From contig ONPY01000020.1 of the NCBI GenBank assembly GCA_900319835.1, positions 1-28,345 of the forward strand: DNA of 28,345 nt, in the 5' to 3' direction. This document shows, one piece after another, positions 22,655-28,345 of the stretch. The notes under the pieces were generated by a model. The model did not search any database, had not been told where the DNA came from, and saw only the letters and a list, made by a program, of their open reading frames with translations. A program made the translations under genes and the position numbers. The stretch comes from an uncultured Eubacteriales bacterium (GTDB lineage Bacteria > Bacillota_A > Clostridia > Oscillospirales > Oscillospiraceae). Each line of letters starts with the position of its first letter. Positions within the stretch are counted from its first letter, which is position 1.

Positions 22655-23575
22655 CTATTCGATGCAGGCGCGGACAAAGCCCTCCATCTCGTTGAGATAG
22701 CGCTCCGGCTCCCGGCCGAAGGAGCTGATGTGCTCGGCCCCGGTGTAGGAGGAGCGCAGCTTTCTGGCCGCGCAGGCGGTGTAGCAGAGATCCAGGTTGT
22801 CATAGAGCACCAGCTTGTCGGCGCTGCCGTGGATGAAGAGCACCGGCGTTTTGCAGCGCCCCAGGGCGTTTTCCACCGAGTAGCGCACGGAAAAGCCTTT
22901 GAAGAGGCGGCAGTAGAGATCCAGCACGCCCGTGAAGAACGGGACGAAGGGGACCTTCGGCAGCATCAGGCGGCAGGCGGTCTGCAGCTGGTCAAAGAGA
23001 TTGAGATAGCCGCAGTCGCACACCGCGCCTTTGACGTTCTCCGGCAGCGTTTCCCCCAGGGCGCCCATGACGGTGTTAGCCCCCATGGACCAGCCGTAGA
23101 GCACAATCTTCCCGCCGGGCTTTTCCCGGTTGATCCAGTCGATCCACCCGAGCAGGTCGAAGCGCTCCCGCACCCCCATGGTAAAATACGCGCCCTCGCT
23201 CTTTTTATGCCCCCGCTGGTAGATGAGCAGGGCGTTCATGCCTTTTGCGCAGAAGGGCGACGCGATGCCGGTCAGCTCCTCGGGCCCGCCCTGATAGCCG
23301 TGGCAGAAGAGCAGCGTCGTGTCCCCGCCCCGGTCGTAGAACCAGCCGCGGAGCTTCAAGCCGTCCCGGGAGGTGATCTCCACCAGCTTTTTCTCCGGGC
23401 TGTCAAAGAACGCCCGATCGCGGATCATCACGATGGGGTCGCCCTCCCCCAGACCGCTCTCCCAGTCATAGGGCTTGTCGACGCGGCTGAAGGTGAAGCG
23501 GAAAAACCAGCGCCCGACAAGATAGAGCAGCACGAGTACCAGCGCGAGAATCAGGATCAGCAGCAGAACGGACAT
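22655..23575 (-). CDS. Alpha/beta hydrolase with N-terminal membrane anchor
   Basis: A 306-residue serine hydrolase. One N-terminal helix (LLLILILALVLVLLYLVGRWF) precedes the alpha/beta fold. Visible landmarks: LLFCHGYQGGPEE (oxyanion region), nucleophile S163 in YGWSMGANTV, D253 in LFIHGSADKLV and H282 in GAEHISSF, giving a full Ser-Asp-His triad. This matches the BAAT/YqkD-like or peptidase-S9-like group (FSH and dienelactone-hydrolase relatives); the exact ester or amide substrate is not known. The GGGAGG site before the ATG is clear, 12 bases after proC. Confidence 0.9.
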   Translation of the reverse strand: MSVLLLILILALVLVLLYLVGRWFFRFTFSRVDKPYDWESGLGEGDPIVMIRDRAFFDSPEKKLVEITSRDGLKLRGWFYDRGGDTTLLFCHGYQGGPEELTGIASPFCAKGMNALLIYQRGHKKSEGAYFTMGVRERFDLLGWIDWINREKPGGKIVLYGWSMGANTVMGALGETLPENVKGAVCDCGYLNLFDQLQTACRLMLPKVPFVPFFTGVLDLYCRLFKGFSVRYSVENALGRCKTPVLFIHGSADKLVLYDNLDLCYTACAARKLRSSYTGAEHISSFGREPERYLNEMEGFVRACIE

Positions 23576-23587
23576 GGCGGCCTCCCG

Positions 23588-24385
23588 TTATTCCAGGTTG
23601 AAGTTCTTTTCATAGGCGGCAATGACCGCGTCCATCACCGCCGCGCGGAAGCCCCGCTCCTCCAGCACGCGCACGCCCTGGATGGTGGTGCCGCCGGGGG
23701 AACAGACCGCGTCCTTCAAAACGCCGGGATGCTTGCCGCTTTCCAGGCAGAGAGCCGCCGAGCCCAGCAGCATCTGAGCCGCCATCTCCTGGGCCTGCTT
23801 TCTCGGCAGGCCGCAGGCCACGCCGCCGTCCGCCAGGGCCTCGATGAAGAGGTCGGCAAAGGCCGGGCCACAGCCGGAGACGGAGGAGCCCGCGTCAATC
23901 AGCCGCTCCTCCAGCTTCAAAAAGCGCCCCGCGGCGCCCATGGCCCGGAGGAACGCTTCCTCCTCCCCCGCAGTGACGCCGGGGCCGGGGCTGTAGAGGA
24001 TCATCCCCTGGCCGATGGAGGCCGGGGTGTTGGGCATGATGCGGATGACGGGGTACGTCCCGCCCAGCAGGCCCAGCAGCTTCTCGATTGAGGTGCCCGC
24101 CGCCATGGTTACAAGGACGAAGCGGCCTTCCCTCGCCTTCAGCAGCGGCGCGAGCGTCTCGGCCAGTCCCGGCAGCATCTGGGGCTTGACGCCGAGGAAA
24201 AGATAGTCCGCCTCGCGCACCAGCTGTTCCGTATCGACAGCCTCGGCGCCGATCTCCCTGGCCAGCGCCTCCGCCTTGGACTGGGTGCGGTTGAAGAGCA
24301 GGACACGGTTTTCCGCGTTCTTCGCCGCGGCACGGGCCAGCGCGCCGCCCATGTTTCCCGTTCCGATAAAACCGATTGTCGGCAT
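23588..24385 (-). CDS. proC: Pyrroline-5-carboxylate reductase
   Basis: A 265-residue cytosolic enzyme that makes L-proline from pyrroline-5-carboxylate with NAD(P)H, the last step of proline synthesis. The N-terminal Rossmann motif TIGFIGTGNMGGALA is followed by NRTQSKAEALA and LFLGVKPQ. Substrate-site motifs are RIMPNTPASIGQG and SSVSGCGPAFADLFIEALADGGVACGL, then SPGGTTIQGVRVLEERGFRAA. The length is normal. The ATG at 24385 sits 7 bases after GGAGG; ATG 24391 is too close to the same site. First gene of the operon; its promoter lies in the divergent region with the GH13 gene. Confidence 0.96.
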   Translation of the reverse strand: MPTIGFIGTGNMGGALARAAAKNAENRVLLFNRTQSKAEALAREIGAEAVDTEQLVREADYLFLGVKPQMLPGLAETLAPLLKAREGRFVLVTMAAGTSIEKLLGLLGGTYPVIRIMPNTPASIGQGMILYSPGPGVTAGEEEAFLRAMGAAGRFLKLEERLIDAGSSVSGCGPAFADLFIEALADGGVACGLPRKQAQEMAAQMLLGSAALCLESGKHPGVLKDAVCSPGGTTIQGVRVLEERGFRAAVMDAVIAAYEKNFNLE

Positions 24386-24415
24386 AATCATCCCTCCAGG
24401 TTTTTCTTTTTATAT

Positions 24416-24444
24416 ATTATATCCGCTTCCCCTCACGGGCGCAA
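24416..24444 (-). promoter_or_regulatory. proC operon promoter
   Basis: On the minus strand TTGCGC (24439-24444) and TATAAT (24416-24421) with a 17-base spacer, about 30 bases before the proC start. Confidence 0.78.
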
Positions 24445-24477
24445 GCCAAATCGTTGTGCGGCGCATCTTTTCCGCTC

Positions 24478-24506
24478 TTGCCCCGAAGGACGGGCTATGC
24501 TAGAAT
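24478..24506 (+). promoter_or_regulatory. Promoter of the GH13 gene
   Basis: TTGCCC (24478-24483) and TAGAAT (24501-24506) with a 17-base spacer; GGGAGG and the ATG at 24533 follow. Confidence 0.65.
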
Positions 24507-24532
24507 GGGGAAAACATACGGGAGGTTTTTCC

Positions 24533-25819
24533 ATGGCTCTCAACACCGATCCCAAACTGCAAAATCAGGTCATCTACAGCATCTACGTCCGCGCCCACAC
24601 GCCGGAGGGCAGCTTCCGGGCCATCGTGCCGGATCTGGACCGCATCCGCGATCTGGGTACAGACATCATCTGGTTCATGCCCATCCACCCCATCGGCGCG
24701 GAGGGAAAGAAAGGCAGTCTCGGCTGCCCCTATGCAAACCGCGACTACCGCACAGTCAACCCCGCCTACGGCACCATGGAGGACTTTCGGGCGCTGGTGG
24801 ACGAGATTCACCGCCGCGGCATGAAGGTGCTGATCGACGTGGTCTACAACCACACTTCCCCGGACTCCACCCTGTTTCATGACCACCCTGAGTTTTTCTA
24901 CTGCCTGCCCGACGGGCGTCCCGGCAACAAGGCGGGCGACTGGGCGGACGTGATCGATCTGGACTACTCAGTCCCCGCGCTCTGGGACTATCAGATCGAG
25001 AGCCTGTGCCAGTGGGCCGGGCTCGTGGACGGCTTCCGCTGCGACGTGGCCTCGCTGGTGCCGCTGGACTTTTGGAAAAAGGCCCGGGCCGAGGTGGCAA
25101 AGGTCAACCCCGGCTGCATCTGGCTGGCCGAGTCGGTCCACGCGCTCTTTGCCAACCGGGTGCGGGCCATGGGCTTTCACGCCGCCCGGGACCCGGAGCT
25201 CTTTGACGCCTTTGACATGGAGTATGATTACGACATCTGGGAGGGCTTTGAGCGTTTTGTCACCGGCCGCGGCCCCCTCTCCGGCTACCTGGAGCTGCTG
25301 AACATCCAGGAGGCCATGTACCCCGCGGGCTACAACAAGATGCGCTGCCTTGAAAACCACGACCAGCCCCGCATCGCCTCGCGGATAAGCGACCCGCTCG
25401 CCCTGGAAAACTTCACGGCCATGCTGTATTTCCTCAAGGGCGCGACCCTGCTCTACGCCGGGCAGGAGTTTGCCTGCACCCACCGCCCCTCCCTCTTTGA
25501 GCGGGAGGTTTTTCCCCGGGATACGGGCCGAGACTTAAGCCCGCTGCTCAAAAAGCTCGCCGCGGTCAAGCGCCTGCTGGGGGCCGACGACGCTTTCTTC
25601 GCCTCCGGGGACGACGAGAGCGGCATCGCCCTGATGGAGCGCGTAAACGCCGAGAGCAGGAAGCTCGGCGTCTTCTCCCTGCAGGGCAACCCGGGCGCAA
25701 TCGCCGTGGATTTGTCAGATGGCAATTATGTAAACCGCATCGATGACCGCGCCGTGCCCGTGAAGGATGGGCAGCTGCTGTCAGACGGGAAGCCCATCGT
25801 TCTGATCCTCCCCCGCTGA
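24533..25819 (+). CDS. Glycoside hydrolase family 13 alpha-amylase-like enzyme
   Basis: A 428-residue cytosolic GH13 enzyme, without signal peptide, that cleaves or transfers alpha-1,4-glucans or alpha-glucosides. Conserved regions: I, DVVYNH (102-107); II, GFRCDVA with nucleophile D171; III, LAESVH with acid/base E200; IV, ENHD with D277. The C-terminal beta domain is short (FFASGDDESGIALMER, NPGAIAVDLSDG). Length is shorter than most amylases (about 500). Specificity (maltogenic, neopullulanase-like or glucosidase-like) cannot be read from the sequence. The start at 24533 has GGGAGG upstream. Confidence 0.92.
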   Translation: MALNTDPKLQNQVIYSIYVRAHTPEGSFRAIVPDLDRIRDLGTDIIWFMPIHPIGAEGKKGSLGCPYANRDYRTVNPAYGTMEDFRALVDEIHRRGMKVLIDVVYNHTSPDSTLFHDHPEFFYCLPDGRPGNKAGDWADVIDLDYSVPALWDYQIESLCQWAGLVDGFRCDVASLVPLDFWKKARAEVAKVNPGCIWLAESVHALFANRVRAMGFHAARDPELFDAFDMEYDYDIWEGFERFVTGRGPLSGYLELLNIQEAMYPAGYNKMRCLENHDQPRIASRISDPLALENFTAMLYFLKGATLLYAGQEFACTHRPSLFEREVFPRDTGRDLSPLLKKLAAVKRLLGADDAFFASGDDESGIALMERVNAESRKLGVFSLQGNPGAIAVDLSDGNYVNRIDDRAVPVKDGQLLSDGKPIVLILPR

Positions 25820-25833
25820 GATCGTATACGCAC

Positions 25834-25868
25834 GTTCGCCCCGCCGATGGCGGGGCGAACATTTTTTA
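25834..25868. terminator. Bidirectional terminator
   Basis: GTTCGCCCCGCC (25834-25845) pairs perfectly with GGCGGGGCGAAC (25849-25860) around GAT, then ATTTTTTATTTC. It separates the convergent GH13 and LCP genes, overlapping the end of the latter. Confidence 0.92.
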
Positions 25869-27167
25869 TTTCATCAGCATAAGCCAGTCGTCGTCCATGG
25901 GACTGAGGAAGGGCACGGGCTGCACCGGAGCGGGTGTGGGCGTCGGCGGAGCGGGTGTGGGAGGTGGGGCCGGGGTCTCGGCAAGAGTCAGCCAGTCCTC
26001 TGCCGGGGCCGGCGTGCGGACGGGCATGGGCGCCGGCGTCCAGACCGGGGCATCCCAGGTTTCCTCCTCGGGCTCCGGCTCCCCGGCCAGCGCCTCGGGC
26101 GCCGGGCGGCGGCTCATATCAAAGTAGGAGAGCCCCTGCAGGGCGGTGGTGCAGCAGACCTCGCCGTTGTGCAGATAGACCAGGTCCAGTTGTCCCTCCC
26201 CGATGGGCACGGTGCCGGGGTTGAGCGTGGAGTTGATCAGCTTCAGCCAGTCATAGAGATCGAGGAAGGTGTAGCTCAAGTCGTGGACAGTGGCCGGGGT
26301 GTTGGGGGCGGTGTAAAAACGGATGTCCTCGCTTTTGCAGCGCATGAGCTGGCGGGCAAACCAGGCCATGTTGGCGGCGGAGAGGTTGGTGTCCGTGCTC
26401 TGGGCCAGGATCGCCGCCACCTGGGGCACGTTCGGGATCTTGCCCAATTGGATAAACTGGTCGGCCGCAGCCTTGAGAAAATCGTGCTGGACCGAGATGC
26501 GGTCGATGTCCCCGTTGATGTAGCCGCTGCGGTAGCGGCAGAGCCACATGGCCTGCTCGCCGCTGAGCTTCTGGTAACCCGGCTCCAGGTCGATGACGGG
26601 GCCCTGGTCATAGTACATGCGCTGCGGCACCTCATACCAGATGCCGCCCATGGCGTCCACCGCCCGCTGAAAGGCGTCGAGGTCGATCACCGCGTAGCAG
26701 TCCACATCAAAGCCTACCAGCTTCTTGATATGGCGCAGCAGCGCCTCGCTGCCGACGCCCCCGTTGTTGACCGCGCCCCAGTAGACGCTGTTGAGCTTGC
26801 GAACCGGGGTGTTGACGTTGATGAGCGTATCCCGCGGGATGCTGACAAAATTGGCTGTGTGGCGCACCGTGTCAAGCTTGCCGACCATGATGGTGTCGGT
26901 GTTGCCGGTGCCGTCGTCGCTTCCGGCAAGGAGCAGGGTGTAGACCCCGTCCTGCCGCGCGGTGTCAAAGGCTTTGCCGCTCTCCGCCGCGGGTCGGGCC
27001 GAGGCGGAGACCGCTGGGGTCTGTGTTTCGCGGTCCCAGAGCTCCGGCTGGGCGGCCGCCACGGGCGGCTTCTCCCACGCAGAGTAAAGCAGCACGGCGC
27101 CCAAAACCGCCGCTCCCAGTCCGCCTAGCCCCGTCAGGGCCCATCTGATCCATTTTCTTCCACGCAT
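25866..27167 (-). CDS. LytR-CpsA-Psr (LCP) family wall polymer transferase
   Basis: A 433-residue type II membrane protein that in Gram-positives transfers teichoic acid or capsule polymers from lipid carriers to peptidoglycan. It has a basic start and one helix (WALTGLGGLGAAVLGAVLLYSAW), a short linker and the LCP domain (about 73-345): YTLLLAGSDDGTGNTDTIMVG, FVSIPRDTLINV, AVIDLDAFQRAVDAMGGI, LSGEQAMWLCRYRSG, GDIDRISVQHDFL. The conserved Asp and Arg residues are present. The last ~90 residues are a Pro-Ala-Thr-rich tail (repeats like TPAPPPTPAPP) ending DDDWLMLMK, unusual for the family and perhaps wall-spanning. The ribosome site is GGAGGAGG, 12 bases before the ATG. Confidence 0.92.
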   Translation of the reverse strand: MRGRKWIRWALTGLGGLGAAVLGAVLLYSAWEKPPVAAAQPELWDRETQTPAVSASARPAAESGKAFDTARQDGVYTLLLAGSDDGTGNTDTIMVGKLDTVRHTANFVSIPRDTLINVNTPVRKLNSVYWGAVNNGGVGSEALLRHIKKLVGFDVDCYAVIDLDAFQRAVDAMGGIWYEVPQRMYYDQGPVIDLEPGYQKLSGEQAMWLCRYRSGYINGDIDRISVQHDFLKAAADQFIQLGKIPNVPQVAAILAQSTDTNLSAANMAWFARQLMRCKSEDIRFYTAPNTPATVHDLSYTFLDLYDWLKLINSTLNPGTVPIGEGQLDLVYLHNGEVCCTTALQGLSYFDMSRRPAPEALAGEPEPEEETWDAPVWTPAPMPVRTPAPAEDWLTLAETPAPPPTPAPPTPTPAPVQPVPFLSPMDDDWLMLMK

Positions 27168-27300
27168 CTCTCCGCTTTTCCTCCTCCGGGCATTGTGTTC
27201 TTACCCGGAAGTATGTCCCAAATCCCCGGAAAACATTCACAAAGATTTTTGAGCCTCGCTTTTGGATTCTGTTGGGTTTTACCGAAATGCGGCGAAGGCA
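27168..27300. other. Divergent intergenic region before the attenuator
   Basis: No gene or clear promoter for the minus-strand LCP gene could be assigned here. The right side leads into the promoter at 27301. Confidence 0.5.
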
Positions 27301-27329
27301 TTGACTTCAACGCCAAAAAGTGCTAAAGT
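27301..27329 (+). promoter_or_regulatory. Sigma-A promoter of the attenuated transporter operon
   Basis: TTGACT (27301-27306) and TAAAGT (27324-27329) with exactly 17 bases between; the expected start site is about 27336, 22 bases before the leader ORF. Confidence 0.78.
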
Positions 27330-27357
27330 CAGGCCAACCTAACAAGGGAGACTCATC

Positions 27358-27447
27358 ATGACCAACGTTCGCTTTGCTTTCGCATACCGCTATTCCTATT
27401 ACTTTTATGGCAAAAGTAATAGCGGTTTGTGCTGCAAAGATTGCTGA
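27358..27447 (+). CDS. Tyr/Phe-rich leader peptide (attenuator)
   Basis: A 29-codon ORF with an AAGGGAG ribosome site 7 bases before its ATG and a TGA stop at 27445. Its core FAFAYRYSYYFY has five Tyr codons (27385, 27391, 27397, 27400, 27406) and three Phe codons (27373, 27379, 27403) within 12 residues; it ends in a Cys-rich tail (GLCCKDC). There is no signal or domain. The Tyr codons lie in the 5' arm of a hairpin and the stop lies just past the antiterminator strand, so translation state can set RNA folding. I read it as a regulatory peptide, not a functional product; no known leader family is recognised. Confidence 0.85.
   Translation: MTNVRFAFAYRYSYYFYGKSNSGLCCKDC
27387..27425 (+). promoter_or_regulatory. 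Attenuator pause hairpin (1:2) over the Tyr codons
   Basis: ATTACTTTT (27398-27406) pairs with AAAAGTAAT (27412-27420) around ATGGC; CCGCT (27387-27391) pairs with AGCGG (27421-27425) outside a 6-base bulge. The right arm is the first part of the antiterminator strand. Confidence 0.8.
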
Positions 27448-27502
27448 GGTCCGGATTTGAAATAGGAATTTTCAATTCCAAGACGACGCCGCACAGACTG
27501 CT
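27421..27502 (+). promoter_or_regulatory. Attenuator antiterminator (2:3)
   Basis: AGCGGTTTGTGCTGC (27421-27435) can pair with GCCGCACAGACTGCT (27488-27502) at 14 of 15 positions, including two G-U pairs, with one U-C mismatch. This pairing uses the whole right half of the terminator's 5' arm, so it excludes the terminator. It also excludes the pause hairpin, since 27421-27425 are shared. Confidence 0.8.
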
Positions 27503-27523
27503 GTCTGTGCGGCGTCGTTTTTT
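27483..27523 (+). terminator. Attenuator terminator (3:4)
   Basis: ACGACGCCGCACAGAC (27483-27498) pairs perfectly with GTCTGTGCGGCGTCGT (27503-27518), loop TGCT, followed by a run of six T. It lies 55 bases before the transporter gene, inside the leader and not after a gene, as expected of an attenuator. Confidence 0.92.
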
Positions 27524-27577
27524 CTCCCCTGCCACGGAAAGCCACTTGCACATTTCGATAAAAAGGAGAATACAAAC

Positions 27578-28345
27578 ATGAAAAAGCTTGTCACTTGGAT
27601 CCTTGCCCTTTCCTTCGTCTTTATGCTGGCCGCCTGCGGAAGCAGCGCCAGCGCTCCCGCAGCGACGGCCGCCCCCGACGCCGCGCCTGCCGCGGCCGCC
27701 GATGACGGTTTCACCGTCGGCATCTGCCAGCTGGTCCAGCACCCCGCGCTGGACGCCGCCACCGAGGGCTTTAAAGAAGCCCTTGTGGAAAAGCTGGGCG
27801 ACAGGGTCAGCTTCATTGAGCAGAACGCCTCCGGCGACTCCGCCCTCTGCTCCACCATCTGCAGCCAGTTTGTGAGCGAGGAAGTGGACCTGATCATGGC
27901 AAACGCCACCCCGGCCCTGCAGGCCGCGGCCTCCGCCACCGCCTCCGACGGTGAGCGCATCCCCGTCCTTGCCACCTCCATCACGGACTTTGCCTCCGCC
28001 CTCGCCATTGACGACTGGACCGGTGTCACCGGCACCAACATCTCCGGCACTTCCGACCTGGCCCCTCTGGGCGGGCAGGCCGAGCTGCTCCACGAGCTCT
28101 TCCCCAACGCTGAGACCGTGGGTATCCTCTTCTGCGACGGCGAGGCCAACTCCCTCTACCAGGTCAACGTCATCCAGCCGGTGCTGGAGGACATGGGCTA
28201 CGAGGTCAAGCGCTTCTCCTTCTCCGATTCCTCCCTCGTCTCCTCCGTCACCGAGACCGCCTGCTCCGAGTGCGACGTGCTCTACATCCCCACCGACAAC
28301 ACCGCCGCCTCCTGCGGCGAGGCCATCCACAACGTGGTCTTGAAC
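27578..28345 (+). CDS. ABC transporter substrate-binding lipoprotein, TrpX-like (partial)
   Basis: The gene runs off the right edge after 256 codons. The ATG at 27578 follows AAAAGGAG. The signal KKLVTWILALSFVFMLAAC ends in a lipobox Cys (C20), then an Ala-rich linker. The core matches the ABC_sub_bind family (PF04392): VGICQLVQHPALDAATEGFKEAL, QNASGDSALCSTIC, DLIMANATPALQAA, GTNISGTSDLAPL, FPNAETVGILFCDGEANSLYQV and VLYIPTDNTAASCG. Characterised relatives in streptococci bind aromatic amino acids. The permease and ATPase genes should follow outside the window. The attenuator upstream points to Tyr/Phe as the ligand (inference). Confidence 0.93.
   Translation, partial: MKKLVTWILALSFVFMLAACGSSASAPAATAAPDAAPAAAADDGFTVGICQLVQHPALDAATEGFKEALVEKLGDRVSFIEQNASGDSALCSTICSQFVSEEVDLIMANATPALQAAASATASDGERIPVLATSITDFASALAIDDWTGVTGTNISGTSDLAPLGGQAELLHELFPNAETVGILFCDGEANSLYQVNVIQPVLEDMGYEVKRFSFSDSSLVSSVTETACSECDVLYIPTDNTAASCGEAIHNVVLN

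Noticed and set aside
21914..24091. Long plus-strand frame over the YugP, hydrolase and proC genes
   Set aside because: The minus-strand genes hold full catalytic motifs. Only the part before 21941 is not antisense to a gene; that is treated as a separate observation.
24445..24477. Operator between the divergent proC and GH13 promoters
   Set aside because: No dyad or repeat was seen in the short gap between the two -35 boxes.
27330..27577. T-box riboswitch in front of the TrpX-like gene
   Set aside because: No AGGGTGG-type T-box sequence or specifier stem could be found; the short leader is fully accounted for by the leader ORF and the three alternative stems.

Overview
The window looks like a chromosome segment of a high-GC Clostridia, most like the gut Oscillospiraceae (Oscillibacter/Dysosmobacter type). 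The reasons are strong AGGAGG ribosome sites, repeated TTGNNN-17-TATAAT promoters, a LytR-CpsA-Psr protein, a DivIVA-like coiled coil, lipoprotein signals and two DinF-like MATE pumps in GC-rich codon usage. The assignment to this group is inference; no rRNA or other marker is present. No tRNA, rRNA or CRISPR array was seen.

Positions 1-4056 are AT-richer and accessory. The first ~700 bases are a patchwork of broken genes: the front part of a sigma-70-like factor cut in region 4, the tail of a BCCT transporter, and a fragment of an OLD/TOPRIM-like protein. A small module follows, with two short ORFs, a DUF6291-like replication-type protein with a tandem repeat, a Tn916-type excisionase and a Tn916-type tyrosine integrase. 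The integrase lacks an AUG start and appears to begin at AUU. Helically phased TACACAC repeats mark the integrase-proximal end of the element, just before 4057.

Positions 4057-10792 start the GC-rich chromosome: a low-molecular-weight phosphatase fused to a barstar domain, a DivIVA-like protein, and a minus-strand operon of beta-galactosidase, glutamine amidotransferase and tyrosine phosphatase. A LacA-like acetyltransferase is divergent from the operon.

Positions 10848-17371 form one tightly packed minus-strand operon for a minimal type IV pilus or type II secretion-like machine: transglutaminase-like lipoprotein, PilC, four small membrane or pilin-like proteins, PilT, a SARP/BTAD regulator with a degenerate GGDEF-like tail, and a small conserved protein. 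No extension ATPase, prepilin peptidase or major pilin is present here.

Positions 17526-25819 hold a resolvase-derived DNA-binding protein without its catalytic N-terminus, two MATE pumps, a small ORF, a hairpin-rich intergenic region, a minus-strand proC / alpha-beta hydrolase / YugP-like operon, and a cytosolic GH13 enzyme divergent from it.

Positions 25866-28345 hold an LCP protein and then the most striking element: a complete transcription attenuator of the enterobacterial type. It has a sigma-A promoter, a 29-codon leader ORF rich in Tyr and Phe codons, a pause hairpin over those codons, a 14-of-15 paired antiterminator and a 16-bp terminator. It stands in front of a TrpX-like ABC transporter substrate-binding lipoprotein that runs off the right edge. 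The predicted logic is starvation-sensing control of an aromatic amino acid importer by ribosome stalling, in a phylum where T-boxes usually do this job.
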